Assembly (NCBI GenBank): GCA_031266015.1
Contig: JAISBU010000007.1
Span: forward strand, 1-48,837
Length of the DNA stretch: 48,837 bases
Source of the DNA: Prevotellaceae bacterium
GTDB lineage: Bacteria; Bacteroidota; Bacteroidia; Bacteroidales; UBA932
Direction: 5' to 3'
In this document: in pieces, positions 15,743 to 24,456 of the stretch
Position numbering within the stretch: the first letter of the stretch is position 1
Layout: each line of letters starts with the position of its first letter
Program-made: the position numbers and the translations under genes
The notes under the pieces: generated by a model
What the model was told of the DNA's origin: nothing
The model's database searches: none
The model's input: only the letters and a program-made list of their open reading frames with translations

Positions 15743-18700
15743 ATGGCAACACTTCAAAAGTCCGTTAAGCAAGCATTAAACCTCGCTTTGCAGAAACAAA
15801 AATCGCCGGTGCGGCATGAGATTGAACTTTTTAAGGCCGAACTTATCAAGCTGCTTGATAATATTAAGAGTACTGAAAATAAGGAAACGGAAGAGCATTA
15901 CAAAATTGATGTAATGAACTTTCTTAACGCCGTATATTACAGAGATAAACACTATATCAACACCAAAGGTAAAACCGATTTGGTAATTCATAATGATAAT
16001 AATACAACATCTTCCGTTGGCGTGCTGATTGAAACGAAAAGTCTTGTGAACAAGGCGGAAATGGCTCATCATGAAAATCTGAATGTCAAATCGTTTCAGG
16101 AGTTGGTGCTGTATTACCTGCGGGAACGGAAAACCGGAAAGAACTTTGAGCTGCGCTACCTGATTATTACCAACATTTACGAATGGTTTGTATTTGATGC
16201 GCGTACATTTGAGGATACGTTTGCGAAAGACGCCAAATTGGTGAAACTTTTTGATGATTTTGAAAATAAAACTTCGGCAGCGACCAGCACGAGTACATTT
16301 TATAAAGAAATCGCGGCTCCTGCCATCGAAAAGCATTTAGACAAAATCGAATACGTCTATTTCGATATTCGCGATTACGATAAAATTCTTCGCAATGCCG
16401 ACAAGGAAGATGACAAAAAATTAATCGCACTGTACAAGTATCTCTCACCTGTTCATCTGCTCAAGTTGCCTTCTGACGAAGAGAGCAATCGGTTGAACAG
16501 GGAATTTTACGCAGAGCTCCTGTATATCCTTGGCTTGGAGGAAGTGAAAGAAAGCGGGCAAAAATTTATCAAACGCTGCGCCGAAGGGAAGCGCGAGGCG
16601 GGTTCGTTTGTTGAAAATGCGATTGAAGCGTTGGAAATGTCGGATAAATTGGATAACGCCAACCTGTTTGATACCGCTTTGGACTTATCTATTTCGTGGA
16701 TTAACCGTGTTTTGTTCCTCAAATTGCTGGAGGCGCAAATCGTGAAATACAACGGTAACAACCGTGATTTTGCCTTCCTTTCGGCAGAGAAAATTGCCGA
16801 TTATGACGAATTGAATTTGCTGTTTTTTCAAATTCTTGCTAAAGGCAGAGAAGAGCGTAATCCCCGTTATGCCGCAAAATATACCAACGTGCCCTACCTC
16901 AACAGCTCGCTGTTTGAAAATACAGAAACAGAAAAGAAAACAATACTTATCAGCGCGCTGCAGAATAACATCAAAATGCCGCTATACCCCAAGTCTGTGC
17001 TGCAGGACAAAAACACCCCGCAGACCATGAAGCCTTTGGAATATTTACTGCGATTTCTGGATGCCTACGATTTTAGCGGCAAAAGCGCGGATGAGATTCA
17101 GGAAGAAAGCAAAACCCTGATTTCGGCTTCGGTGCTGGGATTGATATTTGAAAAAGTCAACGGCTACAGGGACGGCTCCTTCTTCACGCCCTCATCCATC
17201 ACGATGTATATGTGCAGGGAAGCAATCAGCCGGGCAGTCATTCAAAAATTCAACGAAGCCAAAGAGTGGGATTGCTTGACGATTAACGACCTTTACAACA
17301 AAATTGAAGATATTGCCGAAGCCAACAGAATTTTCAACTCGATACGGATTTGCGACCCCTCGGTCGGTTCCGGCCATTTCCTCGTTTCTGCCCTGAACGA
17401 AATGATTTACCTGAAATCGGAGTTAGGTATTCTAAGCGATAAAAAGGGGAGAAAGTTGAAAGATTACCGTGTTGCCATCGAAAATGACGAGCTGACTATT
17501 ACCGACAACGAAAACAGCCATTTCGTGTATAATCCTAAAAATGTAGAAAGCCAACGGGTTCAGGAAACATTCTTCCATGAAAAGCAGACAATCATAGAAA
17601 ATTGTCTGTTTGGCGTGGATATAAATCCCAATTCGATAAAAATCTGTCAGCTGCGCCTATGGATTGAGCTGTTGAAGCATACTTACTACCATACCGGCAC
17701 AAGCAAGCTGGAAACTTTGCCAAATATTGACATCAATATTAAACCCGGTAATTCGTTAATCAGCCGCTTTGACCTGAAAGATGAATATCATAATGTACCG
17801 GGGTTGGAGAAGCGGGTAAAAGAAGCTACGAAAAAATACAAAGAACAGGTTTACCTCTACAAACATGCCACCGACGATAAGGCTACCAAAAAGAGAATAG
17901 CACAAAATATTGACAATGAAAAAGCCTTTTTCTATCGGATAAACAATGCTAAAGATGCTGATTTCTGCAAGCTGGAAGAAGTACGAAATAAATTAGCCAT
18001 GCAAACACAAGGCTCCTTTGTGGCGTTTCAGACCGAAGAATGGCAGCAAAAGACCAACGAGCTGGCAAAAAAGGTAAATGACTTGGAATCAATCTATAAG
18101 CAAAAGATAGAATCGTGCTTCGAGTGGCGTTTTGAGTTTCCTGAAGTGCTGGACGACGATGGAAATTTTGTTGGTTTTGACATCATAATTGGGAATCCGC
18201 CGTATATTCAGCTGCAGTCAATGGGGAAAATGGCAGATGCCTATAAGAACATGAATTATCAGGTATTTGAGCGGATGGGCGATATTTACTGCCTGTTTTA
18301 TGAATTGGGGTATAAGCTGTTGAAGCAGAAAGGATATTTGTCTTTCATCACTTCCAACAAGTGGATGCGGGCAGGTTACGGCGAAAAAACGCGCCGTTTT
18401 CTTGTTGAGCAAACCAATCCGGCGCTGCTACTCGATTTCGCAGGTGTAAAAGTATTCGACGAGGCAACGGTTGATGTGAATATTTTAATGTACCAAAAGG
18501 ATAAAAACCGACAACAAACGCAAGCTTGCATTGTCAAGAAAGAAGGTATAAAAGAATTGAGCGTTTTTGTTAGCCAAAATGTTTCCGTTTGCAGCTTCGG
18601 CGCAGGTAGCTGGGTTGTGCTATCGCCTATTGAGCAACGCATAAAGGCTAAGATAGAGGCAGTTGGTACGCCGCTGAAAGATTGGGATATTAATATATAT

Positions 18701-18829
18701 CGAGGCATTTTGACCGGATATAATGAAGCATTTATCGTTGACGGCAAGAAGAAAAACGAATTGATTGCCGAAGACCCAAAATCAGCCGAGATTATACGGC
18801 CGTCAATATTTTTTTTAGCTACCGTATAG
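15743..18829 (+). CDS. Type IIG restriction-modification enzyme (Eco57I-like), recognition domain truncated
   Basis: From ATG 15743 the product is 1028 residues. An N-terminal nuclease of the PD-(D/E)XK type shows KTDLVI (about 77-82) and GVLIETKS (about 94-101), that is D and ExK. Helical connector sequence follows, then the N6-adenine methylase: motif I DPSVGSGHFLVSAL at about 540, FGVDINPNSIKICQLRLWIELL, and motif IV IIGNPPYIQLQ at about 818. The C-terminal region begins a TaqI-like specificity domain at about 938 but stops at 1028. After EDPKSAEIIRP comes SIFFLATV and a stop, while the cassette at 5581 continues for another 200 residues. The breakpoint is near 18803. Without a recognition domain the enzyme is probably inactive in this arrangement. 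Confidence 0.9.
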   Translation: MATLQKSVKQALNLALQKQKSPVRHEIELFKAELIKLLDNIKSTENKETEEHYKIDVMNFLNAVYYRDKHYINTKGKTDLVIHNDNNTTSSVGVLIETKSLVNKAEMAHHENLNVKSFQELVLYYLRERKTGKNFELRYLIITNIYEWFVFDARTFEDTFAKDAKLVKLFDDFENKTSAATSTSTFYKEIAAPAIEKHLDKIEYVYFDIRDYDKILRNADKEDDKKLIALYKYLSPVHLLKLPSDEESNRLNREFYAELLYILGLEEVKESGQKFIKRCAEGKREAGSFVENAIEALEMSDKLDNANLFDTALDLSISWINRVLFLKLLEAQIVKYNGNNRDFAFLSAEKIADYDELNLLFFQILAKGREERNPRYAAKYTNVPYLNSSLFENTETEKKTILISALQNNIKMPLYPKSVLQDKNTPQTMKPLEYLLRFLDAYDFSGKSADEIQEESKTLISASVLGLIFEKVNGYRDGSFFTPSSITMYMCREAISRAVIQKFNEAKEWDCLTINDLYNKIEDIAEANRIFNSIRICDPSVGSGHFLVSALNEMIYLKSELGILSDKKGRKLKDYRVAIENDELTITDNENSHFVYNPKNVESQRVQETFFHEKQTIIENCLFGVDINPNSIKICQLRLWIELLKHTYYHTGTSKLETLPNIDINIKPGNSLISRFDLKDEYHNVPGLEKRVKEATKKYKEQVYLYKHATDDKATKKRIAQNIDNEKAFFYRINNAKDADFCKLEEVRNKLAMQTQGSFVAFQTEEWQQKTNELAKKVNDLESIYKQKIESCFEWRFEFPEVLDDDGNFVGFDIIIGNPPYIQLQSMGKMADAYKNMNYQVFERMGDIYCLFYELGYKLLKQKGYLSFITSNKWMRAGYGEKTRRFLVEQTNPALLLDFAGVKVFDEATVDVNILMYQKDKNRQQTQACIVKKEGIKELSVFVSQNVSVCSFGAGSWVVLSPIEQRIKAKIEAVGTPLKDWDINIYRGILTGYNEAFIVDGKKKNELIAEDPKSAEIIRPSIFFLATV

Positions 18830-18838
18830 CAACTTCCG

Positions 18839-19111
18839 TTACTTTGTAAGCTGGCTCATTTTTCGGAACAAGCCGTCAACACCCTCCAGCAAATCTTTCG
18901 AAATAGCGGCGTAGTGCTGTTTAGCCTTCTTTTCCGGCTGGCTGTTAATTCTCTCGAACAAGCTATTACGCAGGTTTACAGCCTCCAACAAAATTCCTTC
19001 TACCGCCTCATCGCTCTTGCCGGCATGAAAGTGCAGGTGCAGGTAGCAATCAGCAATTACTTCGTTTACCAAAAAGTCAACATCCTTCTTAATCGTACGT
19101 AGATTACCCAT
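18839..19111 (-). CDS. Conserved hypothetical protein, small helical
   Basis: This 90-residue protein starts MGNLRTIKKDVDFLVNEVIA and is predicted to be all helical (AVNLRNSLFERIN, AAISKDLLEGVDGLFRKM). It looks like a widespread small Bacteroidales protein of unknown role rather than a mobile gene. A TAnnTTTG promoter lies at 19148-19155 on the same strand. The gene is enclosed by an imperfect inverted repeat (18821-18835 / 19172-19185), and its stop is 9 bp from the end of the truncated restriction gene in convergent arrangement. Confidence 0.75.
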   Translation of the reverse strand: MGNLRTIKKDVDFLVNEVIADCYLHLHFHAGKSDEAVEGILLEAVNLRNSLFERINSQPEKKAKQHYAAISKDLLEGVDGLFRKMSQLTK

Positions 19112-19147
19112 AGCGCAATAATTTTTATTTTAATAATGGTTTACCTG

Positions 19148-19155
19148 CAAAGATA
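19148..19155 (-). promoter_or_regulatory. Promoter -7 element for the small helical protein
   Basis: On the minus strand this reads TATCTTTG, 36 bp ahead of the ATG at 19111. Confidence 0.5.
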
Positions 19156-19255
19156 GCAAAATTTATGGTTCAAGTTGCTATAGGTAACAACACTCTCATT
19201 ATAAAACATAAATTGATGTATTTCAAATAGTTATCTCAATTAAAAAATCCCTCCA

Positions 19256-19380
19256 CCAACCACTCGCATCTTCCTTCACTCCGCTACGCGGAGCTTGCCC
19301 CGAGCGAAGTCGAGGGGGGTCGGAATGACGCGGGGCACGAGGTTCCTCCACTCCGCTCGCTTAGGATGACAACGCCCCTT
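19256..19380. repeat. Dispersed GC-rich intergenic repeat
   Basis: The 310-bp gap between 19111 and 19423 has no gene apart from the minus-strand promoter. From 19256 it holds palindromic pieces such as CACTCCGCTACGCGGAG, CGAGCGAAGTCGAGG and GTCGGAATGACG, with GGTTCCTCCACTCCGCT. They belong to the same repeat family as 45700-46400 and 47390-47700. Confidence 0.65.
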
Positions 19381-19422
19381 GCACATCATAAATCGTCAAT
19401 AGTAAATGGATAACTACAGAGT

Positions 19423-20199
19423 CTACTCTTGCAGCTTGAATAGCTCAATAGCATTTCTTGCTGTTACTTCTTTAACCTCTTCTACAGCTATATTTTTTAC
19501 CTCAGCAATCTTTTGTGCTACAAATTCAAGATAGCTGCTCTCATTGCGCTTACCTCTGTGAGGCGCCGGGGTTAGATAGGGAGAGTCGGTTTCGAGCAAT
19601 ATATCGCTTAAAGGGATTTGGGCAACTACGTGAGGTAGCTTTGCTGTTTTGAAAGTTACCATACCTCCGATGCCCACCATAAAATTTCCGGAACGTTTTA
19701 TCTCATGGTAGGTTTCTATGGAGCCGGAAAAAGCATGAAACACACCGTTGATACTTCTTTTCTCTTTGCGCAGCACGTCAAAAATCTCATTAAAAGAATC
19801 ACGGGCGTGAATTACTACAGGAAGGTTATTGAGCTCGGCCAGCTCCAGCTGCCTTGCGAATACAATTTTTTGCTCCTCCAAAAATTCCTTGCTCCAGTAG
19901 CCGTCAATACCAATTTCTCCAATAGCCACAAAAGTACCCTGAGCCCCGGCTCGCAGCTGTTGCTCAACAAAAAGCAGCTCGTCTTCCCAGTCATCTTTCA
20001 CAGAGGTAGGATGCAACCCGATCATCGGGTAACAGTAGCCGGAGTATTCACGTGCCGTGCGCATGAGAGGCGCAAAAGTACTCTTATCTATATTCGGCAT
20101 TAGCATTTGAGTAACACCTGCGGATTGAGCCCGGGCGATGACCTCGACTCTATCGGCATCAAATGCCTCGTCAAAAATATGACAGTGGGTATCTATCAT
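19423..20199 (-). CDS. tatD: TatD family metal-dependent deoxyribonuclease
   Basis: The 258-residue protein has the TatD metal sites in order: MIDTHCHIFDEAFDADR, IGLHPTSVKDDW, FVAIGEIGIDGYW, LPVVIHARDSFNEIF, VFHAFSGSIETYHEI and ILLETDSPYLTPAPHRGKRN. TatD proteins are magnesium-dependent 3'-5' exonucleases or hydrolases acting on DNA ends. Length is typical. The TlpA-like gene lies 34 bp beyond on the same strand and is read first, so the two form a short operon. Confidence 0.93.
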   Translation of the reverse strand: MIDTHCHIFDEAFDADRVEVIARAQSAGVTQMLMPNIDKSTFAPLMRTAREYSGYCYPMIGLHPTSVKDDWEDELLFVEQQLRAGAQGTFVAIGEIGIDGYWSKEFLEEQKIVFARQLELAELNNLPVVIHARDSFNEIFDVLRKEKRSINGVFHAFSGSIETYHEIKRSGNFMVGIGGMVTFKTAKLPHVVAQIPLSDILLETDSPYLTPAPHRGKRNESSYLEFVAQKIAEVKNIAVEEVKEVTARNAIELFKLQE

Positions 20200-20233
20200 A
20201 ACGGTAAATGCAGTTAGCTTTGCTACAAACCTG

Positions 20234-21361
20234 CTATATGAGCGATTTTATCTTTTTCTTCAACTCCTCGCCGTGGAGATTTTTTCCTGCAATCTCGCCC
20301 TTGCGGTTAATAAGAAAGTTGGTTGGTAAGGTTTGTACGCCATAGCTGCGTGCTGCCGGGCAAGTTGGCCCAAGCTGGCTGCTTACGTTTATCCAGGGCA
20401 GCTGCTGCTGTCCCACTGCCTCTATCCAGCTATCCTTGTTGGTGTCCAATGATACCTGAAAAATTTCGAACCCCCGAGGGTGGTACTCCTTATATATAGG
20501 TAGCAGCTCACGATTATCCATTAAGCTCACAGGGCTGCTTGATGCCCAGAAATCCAACAGCACAACCTTGCCTTTCAAATCAGACAGCGTGTGCGTTTTG
20601 CCGTTCGTATCCGGCAGCTCAATATCCGGTTTCTCTACAACTTGCGCTTTATCTATCAAAGCCTGAAAAGATTGCTGTTCCGCTATCTTGTCCAGCTTCT
20701 GTAAATCTATTTCCAGCGCTTTCACATATGGCGACTTTGGATGATGTGGGCGTAGCGAGTCTACCAATGCGCGAAGAAGAAAACGATCGTTGACCGTACC
20801 GAAAAGCATGAGGGCATCTCCTACCTTTTGATAGTATGCCATGCTGCTTGCCAAAGAGGTAGGGTGCGTTACGATAAAAACGGTGTTGCGTTGTTTTTGC
20901 TTAATGTATAGCCGACCAATTACCTTGCGGATTTCTTCTGTAGTGGGAGCTATTTGCATGAGCGAATCAAAAGCCCTGTTCGTTGTCGCCAGGTTGCTTT
21001 GCAACTTTCGTAGCAGGAGGCTACCTTCTGAACCTTCCAATGACTCCGGCTTGTAAATACTTGATGATGAGGATATTACACGAGCGCGTTCTCCTTTTTC
21101 AAGCAGAAGTCGAAGAGGTTTTTCTTTATTCAACCTCAGGTTATAAAAACCGGCGTTGTCAACTTGCTTTACCTTAAACGAGAATGCTCCGGATTTCTTT
21201 AATTTTGCTGAGTCTAGCACGGCGTTCTTTCCAATATTTACTCGCTCGAAGTACAAAGTTTGCTTATCTGCCTCAGCAATTTTTCCGGTTACGCGCACGG
21301 TGTTTTTATCGCAACCGTAAAACGCGATGGCAAGGGTGATTATTACAAAAAGTCTGCTCAT
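20234..21361 (-). CDS. TlpA/AhpC-like thioredoxin-fold lipoprotein lacking the redox CxxC
   Basis: This 375-residue protein has a lipoprotein signal (MSRLFVIITLAIAFYGCDK, lipobox FYGC). An N-terminal DUF4369-like beta domain (VRVTGKIAEADKQTLYFER) and a helical linker precede a thioredoxin-like domain from about residue 245 (VEKPDIELPDTNGKTHTLSD, GKVVLLDFWASSSPVS, QTLPTNFLINRKGEI). Family members have WCxxC after the FWA. Here the sequence is WASSSPVS, so both catalytic cysteines are gone, while the cis-proline loop TLPT is kept. It probably binds rather than reduces its partner. The only cysteines in the mature part are the lipidated one and one at TCPAA. It is co-transcribed with tatD. Confidence 0.88.
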   Translation of the reverse strand: MSRLFVIITLAIAFYGCDKNTVRVTGKIAEADKQTLYFERVNIGKNAVLDSAKLKKSGAFSFKVKQVDNAGFYNLRLNKEKPLRLLLEKGERARVISSSSSIYKPESLEGSEGSLLLRKLQSNLATTNRAFDSLMQIAPTTEEIRKVIGRLYIKQKQRNTVFIVTHPTSLASSMAYYQKVGDALMLFGTVNDRFLLRALVDSLRPHHPKSPYVKALEIDLQKLDKIAEQQSFQALIDKAQVVEKPDIELPDTNGKTHTLSDLKGKVVLLDFWASSSPVSLMDNRELLPIYKEYHPRGFEIFQVSLDTNKDSWIEAVGQQQLPWINVSSQLGPTCPAARSYGVQTLPTNFLINRKGEIAGKNLHGEELKKKIKSLI

Positions 21362-21395
21362 AAAGTCAATATTTCTGGTGTGTACTGGAATGCTA

Positions 21396-21403
21396 CAAAG
21401 ATA
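21396..21403 (-). promoter_or_regulatory. Promoter -7 element for the TlpA-like/tatD operon
   Basis: On the minus strand this reads TATCTTTG, 34 bp ahead of the ATG at 21361. Confidence 0.5.
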
Positions 21404-21802
21404 GTTTAGATTTGTAAAAGTGGGGCATTTACGCCTGAATTTTTATGAGAGGCGGAGAAAACGCTCAGAGATGAGTCTGATAATTTTGTCAACCGACTAT
21501 GAACAGGCGTTTTTGCAAAAGTAGAAATGCAAGAAGCTCTATATCGTAATGAAATCAACATATGCAGGAGTGCTGTGCAAATGTTGTTGTGACGAAAAAA
21601 TGATATTTGAAGAATGAAAGGGAGGGAACCCTTCATATATAAAATGAAAATAAATCTCCAAATATTTGGAAGAAAAAAAAAAACATAGTACTTTTACGAC
21701 ATCATTTTTTGCTCACTGTCAGTTGTTTGAAAATTTTATCAACAGGCATAAAAGTGGGGTGTCGGCGAGAGCAAAAAACCAGTTTGAGTAGAAAGTACGG
21801 TT
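21404..21802. other. Intergenic stretch with the glycogen-operon promoter
   Basis: No convincing gene is seen in this gap. A possible promoter for the debranching enzyme reads TTTG at 21665-21668, a 20-nt spacer that is almost only A, and TACTTTTA at 21689-21696, which leaves a leader of about 100 bases. A short minus-strand frame (21406-21636) lacks any protein-like signature. Confidence 0.45.
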
Positions 21803-23776
21803 ATGTCCTACCTGTCGTTCAATAAAGAGGAGTTGGTAAACTTGGCATACTCACTACATCGTGAGATGCTTTGCACCAATAGAGCCGGCAGCTATATGAG
21901 CACTACGCTTGTTTGCTGCAATACCCGCAAGTACCACGGTCTGCTTGTTTCGCCTATAGAAGCGTTGGGAGGCGAGAGGCATGTGTTGTTGTCTGCCCTT
22001 GACGAAACCATCGTTCAGCACGATCAATCATTCAACTTCGGAATACATCGCTACAACGGAGGAGTATATGAACCTCGTGGTCATAAGTATATCGTAGATT
22101 TTAAGTACGATCCTACACCTACTATCGAATATCGAGTGGGAGGGGTACACTTGCGCAAAGAGCTGCTTATGGTTCATAATGAGGACCATGTGATGATTCG
22201 ATACACGCTGCTGGATGCCCACTCGAATACATCTCTTCGATTGAAACCCTACCTTGCGTTCCGCAATGCCCACCAGCTTAGCAAGGCAAATGTGAATGCC
22301 AATGTGAAGTTGAACGATGTGGCAAACGGCGTAAGCAGTAAAATGTATCAGGGTTTTCCGGATTTGAACATGCAGCTTAGCAAGAAGGCTGAATTTGTTG
22401 TTGTGCCGGATTGGTACTACAATATTGAGTACACGGAAGAGCAACGTCGTGGATACGACTTTACGGAGGATTTGTTGGCGCCCGGATTTTTTGAGGTGCC
22501 AATCAAAAAGGGGGAGAGCATTATTTTTTCCGCTTCGTTAAAAGAGATTACTCCAAGCAGCATGGCCAAAACCTTTGATGCGGAGTTGGCTGCCCGTCCG
22601 GAGAAGCTATCATTTAAGACCTGTCTGAAAAACGCCGCTGACCAGTTTATTGTTCGTTGCGGAAAAGATACGGAAGTTGTTGCCGGTTACCCGTGGTTTG
22701 GCCGATGGGGTCGCGACACTTTTATTGCACTACCCGGTATTACACTTTCGGCGATCAGCTCTACCGGAAAAGATGCTGCTGAAAAAATCAACACATGTAA
22801 GGCGGTACTCGACACGATGTCGAACGAGATGAGAGGTGGACTGTTTCCTAACATTGGGAAAAATGAAAATGCCGCTTTCAACTCGGTGGATGCTCCCATG
22901 TGGTATTTTTGGGCTATTCAACAGTATGAAGAGGCTACCAGAGATAGGGCAGGCGTGTGGAAGGCTTACGGGCCGAAAATGAAAGCCATATTGGAAGCTT
23001 TCCGTAATGGCGTTGGCAATGTTCGTATGCATGAGAACGGGCTTGTTTGGGCAGAGCAGGATCATAAAGCGTTAACATGGATGGATGCCATAGCTGATGG
23101 AAATCCGGTTACGCCTCGTTCAGGATATCAGGTAGAAATAAACGCGCTGTGGTATAACGCTATTTGCTATACGCTAGAGCTGGCAAAGGAGTTTAAGGAT
23201 ACCAAGTTCACTGGCGCATGGAAAGATTTGCCCGCTCGCATTTGCGATTCATACAAACCATTATTCTGGGTTGAGGAGCGTCAGCACTTGGCAGATTACG
23301 TGGACGCCTTCGGACAGAATGTATTTACCCGCCCCAATCAGATTTTCGCAACCTCATTAAAGTACAGCCCTATTTCCGAAAACAGGCGTAAGCTGGTGTT
23401 GGAGGCCGTCACCAGAGAGTTGCTCACTGCCAGAGGATTACGCACTTTGGCTCCGAAGAATCCGTTGTACCAGGGGCGCTACGAAGGCGATCAGCGTACT
23501 CGTGATAACGCTTACCATCAGGGTACGGTTTGGCCATGGCTGCTCGGACACTATATAGAAGGTAACCTTAAGCTGCACGGCAAAGCCTTCATCTCAAAGG
23601 CAAAATGGATTATCGAACAGTTTGAGGAGGATATGAACGATTACGGCATCAGCTCCATTTGCGAGGTGTACGATGGGGATCCGCCTCACACGCCGGGCGG
23701 CTGCATATCGCAGGCGTGGAGCGTAGGCGAGATTTTACGCGCTATACGGTTGATAGAAAAGTACGAGAAGGAATAA
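21803..23776 (+). CDS. Amylo-alpha-1,6-glucosidase (glycogen debranching enzyme, GDE family)
   Basis: The 657-residue protein has the two-part layout of the archaeal/bacterial GDE family (GH133-like). The N-terminal domain includes NRAGSYMSTTLVCCNTRKYHGLL and HVLLSALDETIVQHD; the C-terminal (alpha/alpha)6 barrel holds the hallmark YPWFGRWGRDTFIALPG near residue 300, then WMDAIADGNPVTPRSGYQVE and PPHTPGGCISQAWSVGE. It hydrolyses the alpha-1,6 branch points of glycogen. The gene order debranching enzyme - GT4 - GH57 is as in Bacteroides, but here about 2.8 kb of extra genes separate it from the GT4. A copy of its last 24 codons is fused to the start of the GT4 copy at 24997. Confidence 0.95.
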   Translation: MSYLSFNKEELVNLAYSLHREMLCTNRAGSYMSTTLVCCNTRKYHGLLVSPIEALGGERHVLLSALDETIVQHDQSFNFGIHRYNGGVYEPRGHKYIVDFKYDPTPTIEYRVGGVHLRKELLMVHNEDHVMIRYTLLDAHSNTSLRLKPYLAFRNAHQLSKANVNANVKLNDVANGVSSKMYQGFPDLNMQLSKKAEFVVVPDWYYNIEYTEEQRRGYDFTEDLLAPGFFEVPIKKGESIIFSASLKEITPSSMAKTFDAELAARPEKLSFKTCLKNAADQFIVRCGKDTEVVAGYPWFGRWGRDTFIALPGITLSAISSTGKDAAEKINTCKAVLDTMSNEMRGGLFPNIGKNENAAFNSVDAPMWYFWAIQQYEEATRDRAGVWKAYGPKMKAILEAFRNGVGNVRMHENGLVWAEQDHKALTWMDAIADGNPVTPRSGYQVEINALWYNAICYTLELAKEFKDTKFTGAWKDLPARICDSYKPLFWVEERQHLADYVDAFGQNVFTRPNQIFATSLKYSPISENRRKLVLEAVTRELLTARGLRTLAPKNPLYQGRYEGDQRTRDNAYHQGTVWPWLLGHYIEGNLKLHGKAFISKAKWIIEQFEEDMNDYGISSICEVYDGDPPHTPGGCISQAWSVGEILRAIRLIEKYEKE

Positions 23777-23795
23777 GCGTCAGCGTGCTAATGCT

Positions 23796-24416
23796 ATGCA
23801 AATGAGACGTTTATATAAAAAAGTAACGATACTTTTTTGCGTGGGAACTTTGCTGCAAGTGGTTATGATAGCGGGATGCGACTGTATTCCTCTAATCTAC
23901 TCTTCGCAGTTGACAGGAATAATTGCTACGTGCGAAAAAGATTTTCAGCAGCAGCTGGATAATACGTTAGTGGATGTTGATAGTTTTCGTATAAAATGCG
24001 TGCTGCATGGTAGCAGCTACCAACGACCGAGGTACGCTTTTTATCACAGTTTTTGCTCAACAGCAATGGCAACCACTAGAGGATGCGAGGATGAAGATTT
24101 ACAGGAGGGATTAACAGTAAAGGTTACAGATATTGAGCTTAGGTGCAATCGAAAATTGTGGAGTACAGAGAGTGGAGAACCGTTGGATACAAATCTCTTT
24201 TTCTTTCAAGATTACTTGTATGCTACAAATTTCAGTAAAGAGGACTACTTGTATGAGTTGAATACGTTGGGCAAGGATGGAAACGGTCGTTCGATATTTT
24301 ACTTGAAATTTAAAGAAAAGTTTGATACACAAGAGTTGCTCAAGTTTACGGTTGTAGTTGTGCTTGAGGACGGAACAAAGTTGAGTAGTGAAACTGGTTC
24401 TGTACGAGAAAGATAA
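23796..24416 (+). CDS. Hypothetical lipoprotein, variable gene of the first cassette
   Basis: The 206-residue product has a lipoprotein signal (ILFCVGTLLQVVMIAGCDC, lipobox IAGC). The mature part is rich in Cys near the start (GCDCIPLIY, IIATCEKDF, KCVLHG, STAMATTRGCEDED) and ends with strand-rich sequence (LKFTVVVVLEDGTKLSSE). I recognise no family. It begins 19 bp after the debranching enzyme and is followed by a secreted protein that has a paralogue at 26079. The gene occupying the same place in the second cassette (25144) is unrelated in sequence. Confidence 0.65.
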   Translation: MQMRRLYKKVTILFCVGTLLQVVMIAGCDCIPLIYSSQLTGIIATCEKDFQQQLDNTLVDVDSFRIKCVLHGSSYQRPRYAFYHSFCSTAMATTRGCEDEDLQEGLTVKVTDIELRCNRKLWSTESGEPLDTNLFFFQDYLYATNFSKEDYLYELNTLGKDGNGRSIFYLKFKEKFDTQELLKFTVVVVLEDGTKLSSETGSVRER

Positions 24417-24456
24417 CAAGTGTAGAGTTTTAACGTTAGCAATTGGAAAAGCCTTG

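Larger units (their letters stand above)
18821..19185. repeat. Imperfect inverted repeat enclosing a small conserved gene
   Basis: ACCGTATAGCAACTT at 18821-18835 and AAGTTGCTATAGGT at 19172-19185 are inverted copies differing by one inserted base. The left copy contains the stop codon of the truncated Type IIG gene; the right copy lies upstream of the small minus-strand gene's promoter. It may mark an insertion or inversion boundary. Confidence 0.5.

Noticed and set aside
18821..19185. Small insertion sequence enclosed by terminal inverted repeats
   Set aside because: The enclosed gene resembles a conserved Bacteroidales protein and not a transposase, and no target-site duplication was seen.
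21406..21636. 76-residue minus-strand frame upstream of the TlpA-like gene
   Set aside because: No signature, and it lies upstream of a promoter in a non-coding gap.
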